64,000 nucleotides of DNA from Heloderma charlesbogerti. Taxonomy: Eukaryota > Chordata > Lepidosauria > Squamata > Helodermatidae. Location: the NCBI GenBank assembly GCA_026122225.1, contig JANEZZ010001570.1, positions 3,720,001 to 3,784,000 of the forward strand, given 5' to 3'. Below, in pieces: positions 36,528-64,000 of this stretch. Position numbers and translations under genes: made by a program. Each line of letters begins with the position of its first letter. The stretch's first letter is position 1. The notes beneath the pieces are model-generated. The model saw only the letters and a program-made list of their open reading frames with translations, did not search any database and was not told the origin of the DNA.

Positions 36528-37765
36528 CATACACGTGTGCATTTTCTGAGATTTCACCAAGCATTATCTACACACTTTCAGACAGAGTTATTGACTAGAA
36601 ACTTGTAGGGGTTTGAGATTCCCAAATTCTGCACCAACTGCCAAATTCCATGCTTGCACAATGTAATCATGGAATTGCAATGTATTCCTAGCCCAGGCAA
36701 TCACCAATCATTTTTAAAGAGGAAAGCAAATAATGGCCACTGGTCAAAATTTCATAGAGTTCTGAGATACATTTGTGACTGATTTACCTGTGAAAAGTCT
36801 TCACTATTATGCGTGATAGCACAAAAGCTGAACTTGTGTACTTGTTTCAATAATAAGTAGGATTTATGATGTCAAATGAAAAGAAGGCTGCTGCTATGGG
36901 GTTTAATCAGTAGTTGTCCCACAAATGCATTTCATCACTTGATTTTGCGGTCCTCAAGTAATGTGCAGATCTTGGGTTTTCCAAAGAAATTGTTAATAAA
37001 CATATTTTAAAATGTGAAATGTTTCAGCATAGAACTCCAGTGTTTTATGCCAAAAATGTTTCACGTTTTAAAATCAGTTTTTTAAAAAAAAAATCTTTTA
37101 ACATTTATAAACTGGATGTGTGATTGCTGGTCCTTTATTGTGGCTTGGAAACACAAAAGGAATACATGCCAAGGACTGTACTTTGACCCCTCACCTTTGT
37201 CCCACTTGGGTGGCCATATGGCAATCTACAACTCCGGCTAGCATCATTTTCAGGCTCCTTGAGGCACCACAAACCCTTCATCACAACAAGGTCACAGACC
37301 TATTGGAGTAGAGTCTGTGTGGGTGTCTTTGTATCTGCTTTAAATAGAATTAACAAAGGTACACCAAATGAAAGTGAGTAAAAACAGGAAAGCTTTGTTG
37401 TACCATCTCAGTATTTATGTTGTATCTGTTCTGATATTCTGGACCTTGTATTCATCCCAACCAAATTCAGCAGCAAAAAAGTGAGACATGGCTGTGACTT
37501 ATGTAGATCAGAATATTTTAACACTTGCTTCTGATTCTGAACATGGCTTGAGCCCATGTTCAGGTTATCTATCTAAAATGGGCTTTTGCATAGACTGAGG
37601 AGTAGAAAGTTGTCAAAAGTGAAGCAAGAGTGTTCATCCTTGTGAGTGGACTGGTGATGCAGGAAGAATGGTGGGAAATCTGAATTTCAAAAGAGGAAGA
37701 ACTAGTGAGCCACTCCATGATGGCACTTTTGGAGTCTCCAGCTCCTCACTGTAATCCTTTTCCAA
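36528..37765 (-). other. GPR143 3' UTR candidate and intergenic DNA
   Basis: This stretch lies between the Tc1 element and the GPR143 stop codon and shows no coding signal. A - strand AATAAA (TTTATT at 37134-37139) could end the GPR143 transcript about 630 nt after the stop, but this is only a signal match. Confidence 0.3.
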
Positions 37766-60105
<22,340 letters not shown>

Positions 60106-60606
60106 GAAAAGGTCAGTTTACATTCCAATTCCAAAGAAGGGCAATGCCAAAGAGTGTTCAAACTACCGTACAATTGCGCTCATTTCACATGCCAGCAAGG
60201 TTGTGCTCAAAATCCTACAAGCTAGGCTTCAGCAGTATGAGAACCGAGAACTACCAGAAGTACATGCTGGGTTTCGAAGAGGCAGAGGAACTAGAGATCA
60301 AATCGCCAACGTTCGCTGGATCATGGAGAAAGCAAGAGAATTCCAGAAAAACATCTATTTCTGCTTCGTTGACTGCGCTAAAGCCTTTGATTGTGTGGAT
60401 TACAACAAACTGTGGCAAATTCTAAAAGAGATGGGGGTACCAGATCACCTTACCTGTCTCCTAAGAAACCTGTACGAGGGTCAAGAAGCAACAGTAAGAA
60501 CCAGACATGGAACAACCAATTGGTTCAAAATTGGGAAAGGAGTATGAGAAGGCTGCATATTGTCGCCCTGCTTATTTAACTTATATGCAGACTACATCAT
60601 GAGAAA
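60106..60606 (+). mobile_element. Bov-B LINE fragment (RT domain)
   Basis: The translation carries SVYIPIPKKGNAKECSNYRT, FCFVDCAKAFDCVDYNKLW and LTCLLRNLYEGQEATVRTRH. An in-frame TGA (60545-60547) replaces the Arg codon before EGCILSPCLFNL. It is followed at 62885 by a later Bov-B segment on the same strand, so the two probably belong to one interrupted copy. Confidence 0.88.
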
Positions 60607-61223
60607 TTTGATGTACCATAAGGAAATGGTTCATCAAATGGAAATTTGATGAGCCATTTGCGTTCCTTATTTTTGCCCATCTTAGTCTACGTAAATATTT
60701 ACGTAGACTATGACGGCGAAAATAAAGGGGAACGCAAATAGTGTAGCGGGCGCTATTTGCGTCCCTTTTTGATTCCCTGTTTTAGCCTACGTAAAGATTT
60801 ACGTAGGCTAAAACGGGGAATCAAAAAGGGACGCAAATAGCGCCCGCTACGCTATTTGCGTTCCCCTTTATTTTCGCCATCATAGTGTACTAGTGTAATA
60901 TTTACGTAGATTAAGACAGCAAAAATAAGGAACGCAAATGGCAGCGGCTGTAGCCGCTGCCATTTGTGTACGCGGTTTTGTTTTGTTTTACCCAGAGCCC
61001 TCCGTGGACGGAAATCTGGCTGCGGACGGCTCTGGCCTGGCTGGGCCTGGCCGGCTGCTCCGCAGAGCTGCCGCGGAGCACAGCCGGCCGCGGAGGATTC
61101 CGGGGGGGGGGGGAGGAACAGAGCGCCTCCCCCCCCTGTTGAGGGTTCCGGGGGGAGGGACGGAACGCCTCCCCCCCCACCATCAACATAATCCGCGAAA
61201 GGTAAGTGACTTTCGTACATCCC
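60607..61223. mobile_element. Nested-palindrome element related to 711-1340
   Basis: The element contains a palindrome centred near 60796/60797 with arms of about 145 bp (about 60653-60796 and 60797-60942). The inner 70 bp differ at only two or three positions. The arms themselves contain small palindromes with ctacgtaaatatttacgtag. A GC-rich right part (60985-61195) ends with gtaagtgactttcgtacatccc, the inverted counterpart of gggatgtacgaaagttactt at 713-732. The left end is not clear. Confidence 0.65.
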
Positions 61224-61225
61224 GT

Positions 61226-62420
61226 GCGTGTGTGTGTGTGTGGTTTTTATATGAACCACTTTGAAATGGCTATTTCTTCATGCAAAAAAGAAGAAAGTAG
61301 CATAGAGAAAAGGATTATGCATGTTGTAAACCCCTTTATTTGTCATAATGCTGATGGAAACAAGGAACGCACAGGTTTCAATCAAGCTAAATTCCAGGGC
61401 ATTTATCTGAAGACGATTCACATTTCCCCCCCACAACTAGTCCTTAGATAACTGATCTTTCATGTCTGTGTTTACAAGTCCTGACATTCTTTGCCACAGG
61501 AGCTGGATTTTGTTGCATACTTTCCCTTTTAAATTGGCATGCAATCCTGACTTTCTCTTGGGCTCCTGGAATTCTTGGTGTTTTAGCTCCATTTTTCATT
61601 GTATTATTTGTCTTATCTCTTTATAAGACACATAGTCGTCATCTCCAGCTGTTACTGTCCAATTTACCTGCAGGCAAGCCACGCTTTTATCATGAGGCTT
61701 ACAACTCTGAAAACCAAATGTTTTTCTCACCCTGATCCCAAAAGACCCATGTCATTTTCCATCTTAAAAAAAAAAATTAAAGAAATTGTGCTGTGCAACC
61801 CTGAGTTAAAAAAATAATAGAAGTCTTCCCGTGTTCAAGGGGTCTTACTAACAGCTTAATGTACACAGGATTTACAGCCTTAACTGATCACCTGCCTTTT
61901 CATTATAATGAAGCCCTTTTGTATTAGCAAATCACAAATTTATTATTCATTATTAGAAATGAGTTCTACGGTTCATCTGTAATGGTGGCGGTGTATCTGG
62001 CATACCGTGGCTTTCACCAAATCCTCCACCACCTCAGCCAGTGCAACTCAAATATAGGATTATGCCCTCAGGTTACTCAACCATCTGAGGGGAGTGGGGG
62101 CGGGGGAGAATCTGCAAGCTCGTATGGAGAAATATTGCAGAACTTCAGATCAAAAGGTTTTGAACCTGTTGGGAGACAGACAAATCCACACTATGATGCT
62201 TTGTTTTGGAGTTTCCTTGAACCAGATGCCCAATTATGACAGATTTTAAAAGTTCCTGTAGCAGTTGAAGCAGTTCCTGTGGAAGCATTTCAAAAAGGTA
62301 CCTCTTTATTCGGCCTGATTACACTTAAAGACCCCAAATAATGTTTATCGACGCTCCTCAGTCCCAGCTAGCGTGCTTTCTTCTAACTGGATGTGATAGC
62401 ACTTTTGGACAAATGCAGAT
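61226..62420. other. GPR143 intron, no gene recognised
   Basis: A (GT)n run near 61226-61240. Short open frames here have no signature. Confidence 0.4.
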
Positions 62421-62424
62421 ATGG

Positions 62425-62550
62425 CCTAGGCATCTTGATGCCCTCCAGATGTTTTGGACTACAACTCCTATCATCCCTAGCCAGTAGCTATGCTGAGTGG
62501 GGCTGATGGGAGTTGACGTCCAAAACATCTGGAGGGCGCTACAAGTTGTA
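62425..62550. mobile_element. Palindromic hAT-like MITE
   Basis: The arms gccctccagatgttttggac and tccaaaacatctggagggc pair almost perfectly, and ctcctatcatccctagccag pairs with ggggctgatgggagt. It is the same family as 25049 and 28741. Confidence 0.6.
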
Positions 62551-62639
62551 CCCAACATTAATCTTACGTCCCATTCATTTCAATGGGTCTACTCTAAGTA
62601 GGACTGACGCTGGATACAGGTTGCCTACCCTTGGCCTAG

Positions 62640-62840
62640 ATCCTATCAGTGTTGCCCTTCAACCAGGTGAGTTTTGAATTCCCAAGCAACTATTTAATTC
62701 GCTGGTTGAACTAGAGCCAGTCACTCACTCTCAGCCGAACTCGCATCACAAGATTGTTAGGAGCATAAAATGGGCTACGCCCATGCACACTGGCCTGACC
62801 TCATCAAACGGAAGGCGGGATACAGCTGTGATAAGCCATG
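62640..62840 (+). mobile_element. Sauria-type SINE remnant
   Basis: The text gagccagtcactcactctca, ctcgcatcacaagattgtta and ggaggcgggatacagc-like sequence matches the second half of the SINE at 5815, but is strongly diverged. Confidence 0.4.
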
Positions 62841-62884
62841 GAGCACATTGCAACAGAGCAGCAGTTCATTCATTTGGAGCGTGG

Positions 62885-63440
62885 CAATGACTGTAGCCAT
62901 AAATTAAAAGATGCTTGCTCCTTGGGAGGAAAGCTATGGCAAACCTAGACAGCATAGTAAGAAGCAGAGACATCACCTTGCCAACAAAGGTCCGTCTAAT
63001 CAAAGCTATGGTTTTCCCAGTAGTAATGTATGGCTGTGAGAGCTGGACTATAAGGAAGGCTGAGCGCCAAAGAATTGATGCTTTCGAACTGTGGTGCTGG
63101 AGAAGACTCTTACGAGTCCCCTGGACTGCAAGGAGGTCAAATCAGTCAATCCTAAAGGAAATCAACCCTGAGTGCTCATTGGAAGGACAGATACTGAAGC
63201 TGAAATATTTTGGCCACCTAATGCGATGAGAAAACTCTCTGGAAAAGACCCTGATGCTGGGAAAGACTGAAGGCAAAAGAAGAAGGGGACGGCAGAGGAT
63301 GAGATGGCTAGATAGCATCACCGATGCAATGAATATGAACCTGAGCACACTCCGGGAGAGTGCGCAGGACAGGAAGGCCTGGCGTGCTATGGTCCATGGG
63401 GTCACGAAGAGTCGGACACGACTGAACAACAACAACAACA
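62885..63440 (+). mobile_element. Bov-B LINE 3' segment
   Basis: The translation gives LLLGRKAMANLDSIVRSRD, TLPTKVRLIKAMVFPVVMYG, ELWCWRRLLRVPWTARRSN and [10 protein letters not shown], and the 3' end is cgactgaacaacaacaacaa. It contains one or more frameshifts near 63228. It follows the segment at 60106-60606. Confidence 0.88.
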
Positions 63441-63798
63441 TTTTATACCTACCGCACTTCCCACACAGAAGGCAGCAGGCCAAACATCTGTCCCATTCGC
63501 CACAGATATGTTTGCTACAAAGCCTGGGAACCCTAACCAGACAGTCGATCTGAAGATTATACCTATAAGGGGGGGGGGGGAATCAGTGTTATTAGTCTAT
63601 AACTCTGACCAGCTGTATTTTAACACCGTTTTAGGCAAATGTTCCTAAGAAAATTACAAGGGAGAACTGAGACTTCCAGTACCTGTGCGCGTTGGTAAAA
63701 TGACCATGCCAGCGACCTAAGTAAGTGGAAGGATTACTCCTAGTCGTAAAGGATAGTTCCTCCTATGTGCTCCTGCACACTGGACTCTTAGAAAGGCG

Positions 63799-64000
63799 TC
63801 AAAAGGTCCCAAACCTGTGAATCATATGCTTGCCTGCAGGCTCAGACTTCAAGTTGCCGTCACGGTCATGTGAATGACTAGAGAGCAAACTATGGATTTC
63901 ATTCATGAACTGAGACAATTCAGGCATTAAGAGCTCAATGGCTTCAACCAAATTCCACACTGTGTGGCACTGCACGCTGAAGCTGCTATGGCCACATATT
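63799..64000 (-). other. Open stretch of unknown identity at the window edge
   Basis: On the - strand a frame without a stop runs from the right edge to TGA at 63801-63799, about 66 codons. It contains VWNLVEAIELLMPELSQFMN and SLLSSHSHDRDGNLK. The periodic hydrophobic residues and acidic/polar pattern look protein-like. I do not recognise it. It is not GPR143 exon 2 by sequence. It could be the end of a transposon or processed-gene ORF that continues outside the window. Confidence 0.3.

Overview
This window looks like nuclear DNA from a squamate reptile, most likely a lizard. It combines Bov-B (RTE) LINEs, tRNA-derived Sauria-type SINEs, CR1 and L2-like LINEs, an L1 piece, a Tc1 transposon and many short hAT-like elements. 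The host genes have ordinary GT-AG introns. Species cannot be named from the sequence alone.

Two conserved host genes lie tail to tail. On the + strand, 12 coding exons (7996-32032) encode the C-terminal 460 residues of TBL1X, a WD40 subunit of the NCoR/SMRT corepressor complex. Its N-terminal LisH exons lie to the left of the window. On the - strand, seven coding exons (59447 down to 37766) encode the C-terminal 281 residues of GPR143 (OA1), the melanosomal GPCR of ocular albinism. Its first exons lie beyond the right edge. The same two neighbours occur in human Xp22, and this also supports calling the first gene TBL1X rather than TBL1XR1. Every exon junction was placed by reading consensus splice sites and checking that codon phase continues across it.

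Layout. 1-7995: intron upstream of the first visible TBL1X exon, with an L1 fragment, a hairpin-rich hAT-like element (711-1340) and SINEs. 7996-32032: TBL1X exons; the introns hold SINEs, foldback elements, a TTAA-flanked repeat and a Bov-B LINE (about 21445-24065). 32033 to about 34620: probable TBL1X 3' UTR. 34882-36525: a complete but inactivated Tc1 element with inverted repeats of about 220 bp. 37766-59447: GPR143. Its 9.7-kb last intron carries a CR1 LINE whose ORF1 and ORF2 are both open, with catalytic motifs intact. 59448-64000: GPR143 intron with a split Bov-B copy, a nested palindrome related to the element at 711-1340, and an open stretch of unknown identity at the right edge.

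No new multi-gene system was found. The most notable items are the apparently intact CR1, the nested-palindrome family, the TTAA-flanked terminal-inverted-repeat family, the internally deleted Bov-B, and the long pure polyalanine tract of TBL1X. Family names rest on recognition from memory; no database search was possible.
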